DNA from: Deltaproteobacteria bacterium
GTDB lineage: Bacteria > UBA10199 > DSSB01
Length of the DNA: 64,000 nt
Direction of reading: 5' to 3'
Assembly (NCBI GenBank): GCA_024233625.1
Contig: JACKPJ010000003.1
Location: 93,253-157,252, forward strand
Shown: one piece after another, positions 52,787 through 61,556 of the stretch
Layout: each line of letters starts with the position of its first letter
Position numbering within the stretch: the first letter of the stretch is position 1
The notes under the pieces: generated by a model
The model's input: the letters and a program-made list of their open reading frames with translations, nothing else
What the model was told of the DNA's origin: nothing
Databases searched by the model: none
Translations under genes and position numbers: made by a program

Positions 52787-53875
52787 TCATGATGCAAAAG
52801 GGAGATAAATCAAAACTTGCGTTCCTTTTCCTTCTTGGCTCTCAATCTCTAATATCCCATTGTGCTCTTGAATAATTTTCTGAGTCAACATTAAACCTAA
52901 ACCTGTGCCTTGATCTTTTGTTGAGAAAAAAGGGGTAAAAAGAGATTTTAAATTCTTTTTCTTAATTCCGGTTCCTGTATCACGTATGATGAGCTCTGCG
53001 ACTGAAGTTCTTTGTCCTTTTGAGAACAACCTTCTCGCATCACGATTAAAACGAGTTTGTAAAAATAAAGTTCCTTGATTCGGCATCGATTCACATGCAT
53101 TTTTGATCAAGTTGATTAAAGCTTGTTTAAGCACATTTGCATCTGCAAGAACTGGAGGAATAGAAGGGTCAAAGTTTTTTTGAATTTTTAATTTTTCTGG
53201 TGCAGAAACAAGTTGTAATCGCAAAACCTCATCTAGGATTTGATTTAAATTGACCGGGAGCAAATCAAGATCACGAGGTTTTGTAAAATCTAACATCTGG
53301 GTCAATAAATGATTCAATCGATCAACCTCTTTAATAATCATCTCCGAATATTCTTGCCTTTCGTTCTCATCTGTTTCTTTTATCAACATCTGAGCCGCAC
53401 CACGAATTCCCCCTAAAGGGTTTCTAATTTCGTGAGCTAAACCTAGAGATAAAGTGCCCATCATAGATAGCCGATCTTTCAAGCGATATTCTTCTTTTAA
53501 ACTTTGCGGAAGACCAAATTCACTAATAAGTATGATTATTCCTGGATGAGCCTCTTCAGTTGCCAGCGGCGCTATTTCCACCTGAACAGATTTTTCCTTT
53601 TCATTCAGCTTGAGCAATAAATCATGCAAAATAATACTTTGACCTGTTCGAAAAGCTTCATCAATAAAGCCAAATAGCTTCTCCTCTTTGGACAAAATTC
53701 CAGCTAAATTTTTATATAAACATGTCTTTAGAGAACTCGAAAAAAAACCTTCAGCAGCATGGTTCATATATTGAATTTCGTGTTTTTGATTAAGAATCAA
53801 TACAGCGGAATGAAATAAATTAAATAGCCCATCTAAATAAGAGTTCACTTCTGCTTTTTTAAAATCGAAACGCAT
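52787..53875 (-). CDS. Orphan sensor histidine kinase, NtrB/PAS type
   Basis: A 362-residue soluble kinase. Residues 10-110 form a PAS-like sensor (FNLFHSAVLILNQKHEIQYMNHAAEGFF). The dimerisation and phosphoacceptor helix is LSLGLAHEIRNPLGGIRGAAQML with His at about 151, and the ATPase region has the N box LINLIKNACESM, G1 DTGTGIKKKNL and FTPFFSTKDQGTGLGL. There is no transmembrane segment. No response regulator is beside it, so the partner is elsewhere. Starts at ATG 53875 rather than the overlapping GTG at 53878. Confidence 0.9.
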   Translation of the reverse strand: MRFDFKKAEVNSYLDGLFNLFHSAVLILNQKHEIQYMNHAAEGFFSSSLKTCLYKNLAGILSKEEKLFGFIDEAFRTGQSIILHDLLLKLNEKEKSVQVEIAPLATEEAHPGIIILISEFGLPQSLKEEYRLKDRLSMMGTLSLGLAHEIRNPLGGIRGAAQMLIKETDENERQEYSEMIIKEVDRLNHLLTQMLDFTKPRDLDLLPVNLNQILDEVLRLQLVSAPEKLKIQKNFDPSIPPVLADANVLKQALINLIKNACESMPNQGTLFLQTRFNRDARRLFSKGQRTSVAELIIRDTGTGIKKKNLKSLFTPFFSTKDQGTGLGLMLTQKIIQEHNGILEIESQEGKGTQVLIYLPFAS

Positions 53876-54008
53876 CACCCAACTCTTAAATGAGTAACTA
53901 ATGAGAACACAAGAACATTTTATAAAATATAAAAATACTGGTTTTTCTATAACAAAGATTTTAAACCCGCTAGATTATAGTAATTATCAGAATTCTTCAT
54001 GAAAGAGC

Positions 54009-55214
54009 TTAGCACTGTAAAAAAGCTAAAGATATATTGTCTGCTTTGGGGCTACGCCCATTAGGCAATTGTTTTGATAGCATCAGATTATGATAAGTAT
54101 CGATTAGACGATCCGCAACTGTCGACAAGGAACCTTTCATGACGGCGTTGGCAATATTAATAAGCTGAAATTTTTTATCAAAAAAATTATCTGTAATACC
54201 GTCTGTCATCATGACAATTCTGTCACCTGATTTACAGGGTACGATACTATAACTCACATCTCTTTGTGCTTGCATCTTATCTAAACCTAAACAACGGCTT
54301 AAAATATGATTGAGTTCAAATGCTGTTGCACAATCAACTAAGCCTTCACTCAACAAATATTGACCCTGTGTATGGTCTTGGCTTTGATAGATAATTTTTT
54401 TCTTACGAACCAATAAAACCTTTGTATCCCCAACATGAGCTACTTCAATTTTTGAATCTAAAAATCGTACTGCAGCAAAAGTACAACCCATAGGGGTTCT
54501 GCCCCCTAAACGTGAATCTAACTCAGAACGTGCAAGTATGGCATCATTTGCAAATGAAATTGCTTCAGCTAAATCGAGACCTTTTTCGAGGGCAAATTCA
54601 AAAAAATCTATCGCAACACAGCTCGCTATATTGCCTCCTAGATGACCTCCCATTCCATCAACTACTGCAACAGTTTTTTGCTGTGGAAGAACCAAAATGG
54701 CATCCTCATTGACGTTTTTATAGCCAATGCCCGAGTCAGTCACAGCATAAACATCATGCTTGCCCAATTTTTCTTGAACAACACCCCATTGATTATTTCT
54801 AATTTTATGCACATGAGAAACCGCCTCAGGACGATAAGATTTGGAAGCTAATTTATCTAATTGCTCACGCAATAAAGCAAGCCGTTGTAATATGTGCAAA
54901 GAGTTCTTAAAATTATTAATAATTTTAGCTTCTTCCTCTTGCCCATAATGGGAGAGTACTCGAACTCCTTCATCGATCTCATGCATCAAAACCTGTGCAA
55001 AAAGAATAGTATCTTCACGACTTAATGGCTGGTGCGTTTGGGGATGAAAACGACAAAACTTCAACGCAAGTTCTGGGAGTTCTTTTTCTCCTCTTACCTG
55101 AACATAGCTTCCAGTCTTTTGCTTAAAGCGACTTCTTATATCTTTTCCACGGATAAGAGCAGAAAGTCTTTTATTGACATCACTTAATGTTGCTGGTGGG
55201 CCTTTGAATTCCAT
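54009..55214 (-). CDS. PP2C-type protein phosphatase with N-terminal helical domain
   Basis: A 401-residue protein starting at MEFKGPPATLSDV (55214; an in-frame TTG lies at 55232). The first 165 residues form a helical region of no recognised family. From about residue 160 the PP2C/SpoIIE catalytic domain follows: VTDSGIGYKNVNEDAILV, VAVVDGMGGHLGGNIAS, HVGDTKVLLVRKKK and VMMTDGITDNFF, with the metal-binding Asp and Gly residues all present. It should remove phosphate from Ser/Thr residues. The partner kinase is not in the window. The upstream sensor kinase is histidine type, so the two need not be linked. Confidence 0.86.
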   Translation of the reverse strand: MEFKGPPATLSDVNKRLSALIRGKDIRSRFKQKTGSYVQVRGEKELPELALKFCRFHPQTHQPLSREDTILFAQVLMHEIDEGVRVLSHYGQEEEAKIINNFKNSLHILQRLALLREQLDKLASKSYRPEAVSHVHKIRNNQWGVVQEKLGKHDVYAVTDSGIGYKNVNEDAILVLPQQKTVAVVDGMGGHLGGNIASCVAIDFFEFALEKGLDLAEAISFANDAILARSELDSRLGGRTPMGCTFAAVRFLDSKIEVAHVGDTKVLLVRKKKIIYQSQDHTQGQYLLSEGLVDCATAFELNHILSRCLGLDKMQAQRDVSYSIVPCKSGDRIVMMTDGITDNFFDKKFQLINIANAVMKGSLSTVADRLIDTYHNLMLSKQLPNGRSPKADNISLAFLQC

Positions 55215-55466
55215 GATTAAAAAGCTTGCCAACTATACGAGAACTCATTTTGGCCAGCATGAATGACTAGCTCTATTAATACAACCATGCTACCTCCCTC
55301 GTACAGCTATGAATCCTATCAAAAAAAAATTTCATAAGAAACTAACTACGTTTAATATTATAAGAAGCTCTTATCGAATAAGCAAATAAAATTAGCTAAA
55401 ATCACATAAGACGATAGACTCTCGACAATAAGGATTTACTGAAGTAGGCTCAATTGAAAGTAATCC

Positions 55467-57248
55467 ATGAATATGAAAAATCTTGCCCAAAATAGAATAA
55501 AACAACGCCTCGAAAGCGAAATTGGTGCACGTTATAACCACGGAGCATCCTTTCGCATGGCCCTCGTGTATCCAAACCGCTATTTCTTTGGCATGTCAAA
55601 TTTAGGCTTTCAAACGCTTTACCGAATCGCAAATGATCTGCCAGACACATCATGCGAACGGATGTTTCTGCCGGAAGAAGATATTTTATTTCAAATGCCC
55701 GACGGAAGTTTATCGACTTATGAGTTTAAACATCACGCACAACAACTCAATTTAATTGCCTTTTCTGTTTCTTATCAAAATGACTACCTTAACTTGATTC
55801 CACTGCTTCGTCTGATGGGATTAAACGAAATCGCTTCTTTACGAAAGGATTCCGACCCTCTCATCATTGCAGGAGGTCCTGCCGTCACTATTAATCCGGA
55901 ACCTATTGCCGAAATTGTCGATGTTGCAGTCATTGGAGAGGGCGAAGAAGTTTTACAAGAAATTATCGACGTCTTAAGGAGAGTTTCTTCAAAAAAGGAA
56001 CAACTGGAAGCCTTATCAAAAATTGCCGGAGTTTATGTTCCTACAATATTTGATAACAACTACGACAAACTGAAAGAAGGAAAAAAAGCCACTCAAGGAT
56101 TTGGTCTGGTCAGCGGAAAAGCAAACGGTCAAGCATATTTACATGCTTCTATCCGTCGCCGCGTTGTCAATCCCTCGAATCCTCTTTTAGCCCAAAGCGA
56201 AGTTTTAACTCATGACACCGAATTTGGAGACATGTTTCTCCTCGAAGTTCAAAGGGGATGTCAATGGGGATGCCGCTTCTGCGCTGCAGGATATATGTAT
56301 CGATTTCCACGATATGATGCCTTTGAAAACCTCAAAAAACGCATTCAAAATGCTTTAAAACACCGTGATAAAATAGGACTGATTGCAGGAGATTTACTTG
56401 GACTTGACGGTATTCACGATATTTTAGATTATATCGACAGCTTAGGTGGCAGTTTTAGCCCTTCTTCAGTTAGACTCAATGCCTTTACACCTCAAATCAT
56501 CGCTCACCTCAAAAAAAGTGGAAACCGCAGCATTGCTATTGCCCCGGAAGCAGGCAGTGAAAGACTGCGCAGAGCACTGAATAAAACTTTTACTCAAGAA
56601 GAAATCATTGAATCTGCTGTCAAGTTGGCTGAAGGTGGTATCGAAACCATCAAACTTTACATTATGATAGGTCTACCCACCGAAAACGAAGATGATATTG
56701 AAGAGTTATGCGAACTTACCTTAGCGACACGTCAAGCTCTCACCCAATACGCAAAACGCTCAGCAAAAATGCCAACCTTGGCGCTTAGCATTAGTCCATT
56801 TGTACCAAAACCATCGACGCCTCTCCAGTATGAAGCTTTTGCAGGTATTCCGTACCTAAAAAAAACCACACAACAAATTCGTAAAAAAATACTCCAAGCA
56901 GGTCATATTCGTATGAGCGGAGAATCTGCTTTAGATGCCTATATCGAAACTTTACTCTCACGTGGCCCACGACAAAGTCTTGAATTCTTGCAAAAAGCCA
57001 CTATAGCATCAGGAAAAAGCTGGGCAATTGCAAATCCGGGACAATTAAAAAAAGTCTTTCAATCACTTGAACTTAACGCAGCAACTTTCACAACTCAATC
57101 TTTTGATCCAAATTCTTCCACTCCTTGGGATTTTATTGATCATGGAATCAAGGCTAATTTTTTCAAAAGAGAGAAAAATAAGTTCTCAGAAGGAAAAATT
57201 TCTCATTTTTGCATGCCCGAAGTTTGCCGTGTTTGTGGAGTTTGTTAA
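55467..57248 (+). CDS. B12-binding-type radical SAM protein (TIGR03960-like)
   Basis: A 593-residue protein. The N-terminal half has the segment ALVYPNRYFFGMSNLGFQTLYRIAND characteristic of the large TIGR03960/YgiQ-like group, and IIAGGPAVTINPEPIAEIVDVAVIGEGEEVLQE. The radical SAM core opens at EVQRGCQWGCRFCAAGYMYRFP with the CxxxCxxC ligands, then SIAIAPEAGSERLRRALNK and ETIKLYIMIGLPTENEDDIEEL. The C-terminus ends in CMPEVCRVCGVC, a Cys-rich tail that may hold an additional Fe-S cluster. The function of this family is unsettled. The gene is single, with a terminator downstream. Confidence 0.85.
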   Translation: MNMKNLAQNRIKQRLESEIGARYNHGASFRMALVYPNRYFFGMSNLGFQTLYRIANDLPDTSCERMFLPEEDILFQMPDGSLSTYEFKHHAQQLNLIAFSVSYQNDYLNLIPLLRLMGLNEIASLRKDSDPLIIAGGPAVTINPEPIAEIVDVAVIGEGEEVLQEIIDVLRRVSSKKEQLEALSKIAGVYVPTIFDNNYDKLKEGKKATQGFGLVSGKANGQAYLHASIRRRVVNPSNPLLAQSEVLTHDTEFGDMFLLEVQRGCQWGCRFCAAGYMYRFPRYDAFENLKKRIQNALKHRDKIGLIAGDLLGLDGIHDILDYIDSLGGSFSPSSVRLNAFTPQIIAHLKKSGNRSIAIAPEAGSERLRRALNKTFTQEEIIESAVKLAEGGIETIKLYIMIGLPTENEDDIEELCELTLATRQALTQYAKRSAKMPTLALSISPFVPKPSTPLQYEAFAGIPYLKKTTQQIRKKILQAGHIRMSGESALDAYIETLLSRGPRQSLEFLQKATIASGKSWAIANPGQLKKVFQSLELNAATFTTQSFDPNSSTPWDFIDHGIKANFFKREKNKFSEGKISHFCMPEVCRVCGVC

Positions 57249-57347
57249 TTTTTTCACCTAAGAAGCGAGTTTTGCTTGTATTCTGTGAGAAATCCAGGCT
57301 ATTATGTTTAAAACACCCTCCTTTTAGGAGAGGTCGACACTTCAGGG

Positions 57348-57378
57348 TGCCTCCTGCATTGCCAGGGGGCATTTTTTT
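57348..57378 (+). terminator. Intrinsic terminator
   Basis: TGCCTCCTG (57348-57356) pairs with CAGGGGGCA (57363-57371), with one G-T wobble, and is followed by seven T. It ends the radical-SAM transcript. Further pairing of an upstream CACCCT could lengthen the stem. Confidence 0.8.
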
Positions 57379-57439
57379 ATGATCTTAACCATATTTACTC
57401 CTGAAAAATAAACAAACCAAACTCAATTATTTTTTTGAT

Positions 57440-57877
57440 ATGTTAAAATTCTTTTTCAATCGCCAAAGTCCTGTAGTCTATCTCTTGAATTTAATGACAA
57501 CAATTGAAGTTTTGATTTTATTTTTGCCCACTAAAACAAAAATTATATATTTTTCAATAGGTTGGCAGACTTTTTTTATTATATTTAGCTGGATCTTCCT
57601 CAATATTATCAATTGGATACCTTGGTACGGAAAATTGCCGGGGAAAATTGGAATTCGGCTACACTTCCAAAAAAATATTATCCCAACTGTTTATATTAGT
57701 ACGATCGCACTTAGCTTAAAATTGCTTGGAGTCAACGATGTCTGGCTGACACCCTTCGCAATATTATTTCTTCCTATTCTTTACGTTTCATTCATTCTGC
57801 TTTACTTTCACTTCAAGGATGATAGTAAGATAATGCCGAGTTATTTTACTCACAATTTTTACCTAAAGGACAAATAA
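57440..57877 (+). CDS. Small multi-pass membrane protein of unknown function
   Basis: A 145-residue very hydrophobic protein with about four membrane segments (approximately 12-30, 37-57, 82-98, 106-126), short basic loops and a C-terminal cytoplasmic tail FKDDSKIMPSYFTHNFYLKDK. I recognise no family. It is five bases before tatA and probably translationally linked with it, but a role in Tat export is not implied by sequence. Confidence 0.6.
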   Translation: MLKFFFNRQSPVVYLLNLMTTIEVLILFLPTKTKIIYFSIGWQTFFIIFSWIFLNIINWIPWYGKLPGKIGIRLHFQKNIIPTVYISTIALSLKLLGVNDVWLTPFAILFLPILYVSFILLYFHFKDDSKIMPSYFTHNFYLKDK

Positions 57878-57882
57878 AACGA

Positions 57883-58098
57883 ATGATCCCATTAGCAATA
57901 CTTGGATTAGGTGCTGGAGAAATTGCCCTTTTATTTCTGGTGATATTGCTGGTTTTTGGTGCTAGCAAATTGCCTAGCATTGGTAGTGGTCTAGGCAAAG
58001 GTCTCAAAAATTTTAAAAAAGCAGTCCGTGGCGATGAGGAAGAGGAAGACGACGAATCCTCAAAAAAACGTAACGAAGAGCATAAAGAAATTAAATAA
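57883..58098 (+). CDS. tatA: Twin-arginine translocase subunit TatA/E
   Basis: A 71-residue protein with the Tat pattern: a short N-terminus, one membrane helix (IALLFLVILLVFGASKLPSI, about 14-33), an amphipathic helix GSGLGKGLKNFKKAV and an acidic, charged tail rich in Glu, Asp and Lys. FGxxKLP is the TatA/E signature. It oligomerises to form the translocation pore. tatC is not adjacent. Confidence 0.92.
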   Translation: MIPLAILGLGAGEIALLFLVILLVFGASKLPSIGSGLGKGLKNFKKAVRGDEEEEDDESSKKRNEEHKEIK

Positions 58099-58412
58099 AT
58101 TTTTTCATATTTAAACACCAGCACTCACTTTTATAAACAAATTGAAAAAATTAAATGCGCAACTTGTTTAGAATAAGCTCGATAATTGATAGTGGTAGCA
58201 CAATCTTCAAATAAAATTATTAAAAAATAAAAAAAGGCTTCATTTTAAGGAGCTGCTGAAAAAGCCTTTAGTTAGAGAAAGTTCAAAAGTAATAGGATTT
58301 TTAGTCCTAGGAAAAGCAGATCCCTGTTTTCACGATTCTCATATTGAATAAAACGAGCTAAAATACATTATAAAGTATGCTATATATCATTAAAACAATG
58401 GGGGATTATTAA
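58099..58412. other. Intergenic region of 314 bases before the PhaR-like gene
   Basis: No ORF is credible here. It contains a loose AAAGGCTT/AAGCCTTT inverted repeat (about 58234-58272) and a small AGGA/TCCT hairpin near 58301-58315, neither with a T tract on the relevant side. A promoter for the following gene is expected; TTGAAT with TATAAA near 58343-58373 is only a weak 19-base-spaced candidate. GGGGGA before the GTG at 58413 is a convincing ribosome-binding site. Confidence 0.4.
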
Positions 58413-59003
58413 GTGCAAAAAGAGCCTACGGTAAGGATCATTAAACGCTATCAAAACAGAAAACTTTACGACACTATTAATAGCTGTTACGTGACGTTAG
58501 ATGAAATAGCTCAAATGATTCGAGATGGAGAAGATGTACGTATCCAGGAAAATCGAACAGGAAAAGACCTCACTAGCGTTACCCTCACTCAGATTATTTT
58601 CGAAGAAGAAAAAAAACATAAGAGCTTACTTCCACTTTCTACTTTAAAAAACATTATCCAATCAGGAGGCGAATCACTGGTTGGATTCGTTCAAAAATCC
58701 TTAACCTCGAGTGTTAGTTCAATTAGTCATGTTAGTAATAATGTTCGCGGAGAAGCCGAGCGTGTCATCGACAAAATCCGTGATGAGTTTGAAGACGGAG
58801 GAAATCTCATTAAAGACTTTCTCGGCAAAACAAACAAAAGCATTGATGAACTTCAACATAAAGTTGAAGAACGTTTTCGTAATCCATTTGGGACAAACAA
58901 GCCGATGATAAAATTACCCAATTTAAAAACAGAAATTCGTGGACTTCGAAAAAAGTTGGCCACATTAGAACGCAAGTTACGCGATTATAAAGATCCCGAA
59001 TAA
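58413..59003 (+). CDS. Polyhydroxyalkanoate synthesis regulator (PhaR-like)
   Basis: A 196-residue protein beginning at GTG 58413 after GGGGGA. The N-terminal domain, VRIIKRYQNRKLYDTINSCYVTLDEIAQMIRDGEDVRIQENRTGKDLTSVTLTQIIFEEE (ends VRIIKRYQNRKLYD and LTQIIFEEE), is the PHB/PHA accumulation regulator DNA-binding domain. The C-terminal part is a coiled coil, rich in charged residues (ELQHKVEERF; LRKKLATLERKLRDY). It likely senses or binds storage granules and regulates transcription. No phaC or phasin gene is in the window. The queuosine genes begin four bases downstream, so it may head that transcript by accident of packing. Confidence 0.85.
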   Translation: MQKEPTVRIIKRYQNRKLYDTINSCYVTLDEIAQMIRDGEDVRIQENRTGKDLTSVTLTQIIFEEEKKHKSLLPLSTLKNIIQSGGESLVGFVQKSLTSSVSSISHVSNNVRGEAERVIDKIRDEFEDGGNLIKDFLGKTNKSIDELQHKVEERFRNPFGTNKPMIKLPNLKTEIRGLRKKLATLERKLRDYKDPE

Positions 59004-59006
59004 TTT

Positions 59007-59378
59007 ATGTTTGAAGTCATCATCACTCAAGGCTTTGTTGCAGCCCACCAGCTTGTACTCTACGATCAATCACTCGAACCACTCCACGGCCACAACTGGA
59101 AAATGGAGGTTCGACTTCAAGGCAAAGACCTCGATCAAATCGAAGTCCTCATTGATTTTCTCGAGGTCAAAGAAAAAGTCCAAAACATTCTAAAAAAACT
59201 CGATTACACCTTTCTCAACGAAAACTCTCACTTTAAAGATCGTAACCCCTCTGCTGAAATAGTTGCTCATTGGATTTTTCAACAAGTTAAAAGTGCCATA
59301 CAGCACCCTGTTGCACGCGTTAGCAAAGTCACCGTATGGGAAACCGACGATTGCGCAGCAAGCTATCAAGAGGATTAA
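59007..59378 (+). CDS. QueD/PTPS-family protein with ExxHGH motif
   Basis: A 123-residue 6-pyruvoyltetrahydropterin synthase-fold enzyme. Zinc ligands are conserved: His14 (VAAHQL), His27 and His29 (HGHNW). The catalytic cysteine of QueD, four residues before the first His (CxxxHGH), is Leu23 here, while Glu24 gives ExxHGH, the PTPS-III motif linked in Plasmodium and some bacteria to 6-hydroxymethyl-dihydropterin (folate) formation. A late catalytic acid/base region is VTVWETDDCAASY. It sits first in a preQ0 gene string, so it could make the QueD product, a folate intermediate, or both. Confidence 0.85.
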   Translation: MFEVIITQGFVAAHQLVLYDQSLEPLHGHNWKMEVRLQGKDLDQIEVLIDFLEVKEKVQNILKKLDYTFLNENSHFKDRNPSAEIVAHWIFQQVKSAIQHPVARVSKVTVWETDDCAASYQED

Positions 59379-59383
59379 AAAAC

Positions 59384-60124
59384 ATGACATCTCAGCAAAA
59401 TCATTCGCAAACTTTTATCAGCCTACTCTCAGGTGGATTAGACTCTAGCATTGCGAGTCTAATCGAAGCTCAACATAATCAGTGTGCACTTGCACTATTT
59501 TTTGACTATGGGCAAAAAGCCGTTAAAAAAGAAATACAATCAGCAAAAAAAATAGCTCGTCTACTCAAAGCGCCGTTAAAAATCATTAAGCTTCCCTTTT
59601 TAGCAGAAATCACAAAAACCGCTCTCGTCATGAACGACCAAGTAATTCCTCAGATCAAAATGTCTAAATTAGATGAAAGAAGCGAAACTGAAAAATCTGC
59701 CATGCAAGTTTGGGTTCCTAACCGTAACGGACTTTTTCTGAATATTGCCGCTAGTTTTGCCGAAGGCATGGGAGTTCCTTCAATCGTTGTAGGTTTCAAT
59801 GCTGAGGAAGCCATGACTTTTCCGGACAATAGCTCAAACTTTTTAGCAAGAGCGCAGGCTTTTTTCCAATTTTCAACTCTTCAAGGCATCCAAGTCAGCT
59901 CTCCAACATTGGGAATGAACAAAAAAGATATTGTCGAAAAGGGAATTGAGCTCAACTTTCCTTTTCAAGATCTATGGAGCTGTTATCAAGGAGGGCGTAA
60001 AATGTGCGGTCAATGCGAATCCTGCCTCCGTCTCATCCGGGCCTACTACAGCAATAACATTCATGAAAAATTCCGTCATTGCTTTCATCATTGGCCTATT
60101 GAATCGAGGAAACAAGCTTCATGA
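59384..60124 (+). CDS. queC: 7-cyano-7-deazaguanine synthase
   Basis: I start at MTSQQNHSQTF (59384), after AGAGGA; an ATG at 59336 lies within the preceding gene. The 246-residue enzyme has the PP-loop SGGLDSS (16-22), FFDYGQKAVKKEI, GFNAEEAMTFPDNS and the zinc-binding cysteine set CYQGGRKMCGQCESC. It converts CDG to preQ0 using ammonia and ATP. Its stop overlaps the next gene by four bases. QueC marks this as a queuosine/preQ0 operon. Confidence 0.93.
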   Translation: MTSQQNHSQTFISLLSGGLDSSIASLIEAQHNQCALALFFDYGQKAVKKEIQSAKKIARLLKAPLKIIKLPFLAEITKTALVMNDQVIPQIKMSKLDERSETEKSAMQVWVPNRNGLFLNIAASFAEGMGVPSIVVGFNAEEAMTFPDNSSNFLARAQAFFQFSTLQGIQVSSPTLGMNKKDIVEKGIELNFPFQDLWSCYQGGRKMCGQCESCLRLIRAYYSNNIHEKFRHCFHHWPIESRKQAS

Positions 60125-60687
60125 AGACTTTGTTTAGTTTAAGTCCCCTCGACTATGATGGCAAGCAACTCAGAAGTCATTTTTCCTATGATCACTTTGG
60201 ACTTTTAGGAAATAGCTGCGTCGCCTTTATTGGAGCTTGCCAGGTCGATTTAGACAATATGGTCGATTTAGAAGATGTTCACAATAATGCACCCATCTAC
60301 AGCCCCAGCATGCTACATTTTATTTTAGAAAATTACGACTTTAGCTTACTTGAGGCCATCCTTTTTCAAAGGCTCATGGTCGTCAATATTCATGAAGAAC
60401 TGCAACAGCAAGGCATTCAGGGACTTTCACGAGAAGGCGATGATTTATACGACTTACAAAACCAAACGAAAAAAAAACTCAGTGTCTCTATTGCAGCACC
60501 CTCCCCTGTTTCTCAACTCATCCATATCGGACTCAATATTCTTACCGAAGGAACTCCTGTTCCTACAGTGGGTTTAAAAAATTGGGAAATCAATCTTGAA
60601 AGTTTTGCCCAAAACTGTTTAACACGTTTTCAAATCGAAGAAAGCAGCATTCGAAAAGCCAGTTATAAAGTAAAAGGCTTAAACTAA
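60121..60687 (+). CDS. DUF366 family protein
   Basis: A 188-residue cytoplasmic protein overlapping queC by four bases and followed by queE two bases later. I recognise the DUF366 pattern: LRSHFSYDHFGLLGNSCVAFIGACQVDLDNMVDLEDV and YSPSMLHFILENYDFSLLEAILFQRLMVVNI. DUF366 genes are often next to queuosine synthesis genes in genomes I know, but their reaction is not established. Overlap on both sides argues for a functional part in deazaguanine synthesis, transport or salvage. Confidence 0.78.
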   Translation: MKTLFSLSPLDYDGKQLRSHFSYDHFGLLGNSCVAFIGACQVDLDNMVDLEDVHNNAPIYSPSMLHFILENYDFSLLEAILFQRLMVVNIHEELQQQGIQGLSREGDDLYDLQNQTKKKLSVSIAAPSPVSQLIHIGLNILTEGTPVPTVGLKNWEINLESFAQNCLTRFQIEESSIRKASYKVKGLN

Positions 60688-60689
60688 CT

Positions 60690-61436
60690 ATGCAAGAAGC
60701 GAAACTGATCGAAATATTTTCTAGTTTTCAAGGAGAAGGCCCATACATTGGCGCTGCTATGACTTTTATACGTTTTCAGCACTGCGCGTTTTCCTGCCAA
60801 TACTGTGACACCCCAAATTCTTTCAGAAAATTAAAAGAATACCGTGTCGAACATCCTCAAGGCAGCGGAAATTTTGAATTTCATTCCAATCCAGCCTCAG
60901 TAGAAAATATTCAAAATTGGATCAAAAAATTTAATAATAAATTTATTAGTTTAACCGGAGGTGAACCTTTACATCATAGCTCATTTCTCAAAAACTGGTT
61001 GCCTGAATTTAATAAACACCATCAAAAAAAATACATCATCTTGCTTGAAAGCAGCGGAATTTTATACAAAGAGTTGGAAGAAATCATTGAAGACATCGAT
61101 GTTGTCAGCATGGATATTAAATTAGCTTCGGTAACAAAAATGCGCTCTTTTTGGGAAGAACATCGCCAATTTATTCAAATTGCCCGAAAGAAAGAACTTT
61201 ATATCAAAGTTGTCGTAGGAGAGGAAACCCCTCACGAAGAATGGCAGCAAGCCATCAAATTAGTCGAACAAGAATGTCCTTATGTTCCATTGATTATTCA
61301 ACCCATGACTCCACAATCCAAAACTGAAAATAAAATTTCTCATAATAAATTAAAAAAATTGTTTGATATTGCAAAACAGGACCTAAGTAATGTACGTGTT
61401 ATTCCTCAAATACATGTTCAAGCCCAGTGGTTATAA
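60690..61436 (+). CDS. queE: 7-carboxy-7-deazaguanine synthase
   Basis: A 248-residue radical SAM enzyme. It opens with SSFQGEGPYIGAAMTFIRFQ, the cluster motif HCAFSCQYCDT (Cys32, Cys36, Cys39, standard CxxxCxxC spacing) and LTGGEPL, followed by VVSMDIKL and VIPQIHVQAQWL at the end. It converts CPH4, the QueD product, to CDG, the QueC substrate. FolE, QueF and TGT genes are not in the window. The gene's 3' end shows a small sequence duplication. Confidence 0.92.
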   Translation: MQEAKLIEIFSSFQGEGPYIGAAMTFIRFQHCAFSCQYCDTPNSFRKLKEYRVEHPQGSGNFEFHSNPASVENIQNWIKKFNNKFISLTGGEPLHHSSFLKNWLPEFNKHHQKKYIILLESSGILYKELEEIIEDIDVVSMDIKLASVTKMRSFWEEHRQFIQIARKKELYIKVVVGEETPHEEWQQAIKLVEQECPYVPLIIQPMTPQSKTENKISHNKLKKLFDIAKQDLSNVRVIPQIHVQAQWL

Positions 61437-61455
61437 GAATTTCTCATAATAAATT
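61334..61455. repeat. 18-base direct repeat within and after queE
   Basis: AATTTCTCATAATAAATT occurs at 61334-61351 inside queE (encoding part of KISHNKL) and again exactly at 61438-61455, just after the queE stop. In the second copy the surrounding bases still read as RISHNKFK in one frame. It looks like the remnant of a short duplication. Confidence 0.55.
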
Positions 61456-61556
61456 TAAATGAATTATTATGCTTTTCCATTGCAGCTCATGAGATTTCTG
61501 GTTATAAAATATGCTATATTAACAAAGGAGATTCCGGAAAAACTTGAGGAAAATTA

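Noticed and set aside
58234..58272. Possible insertion-sequence end (AAAGGCTT/AAGCCTTT)
   Set aside because: Only one loose repeat pair, no transposase, no target-site duplication seen.
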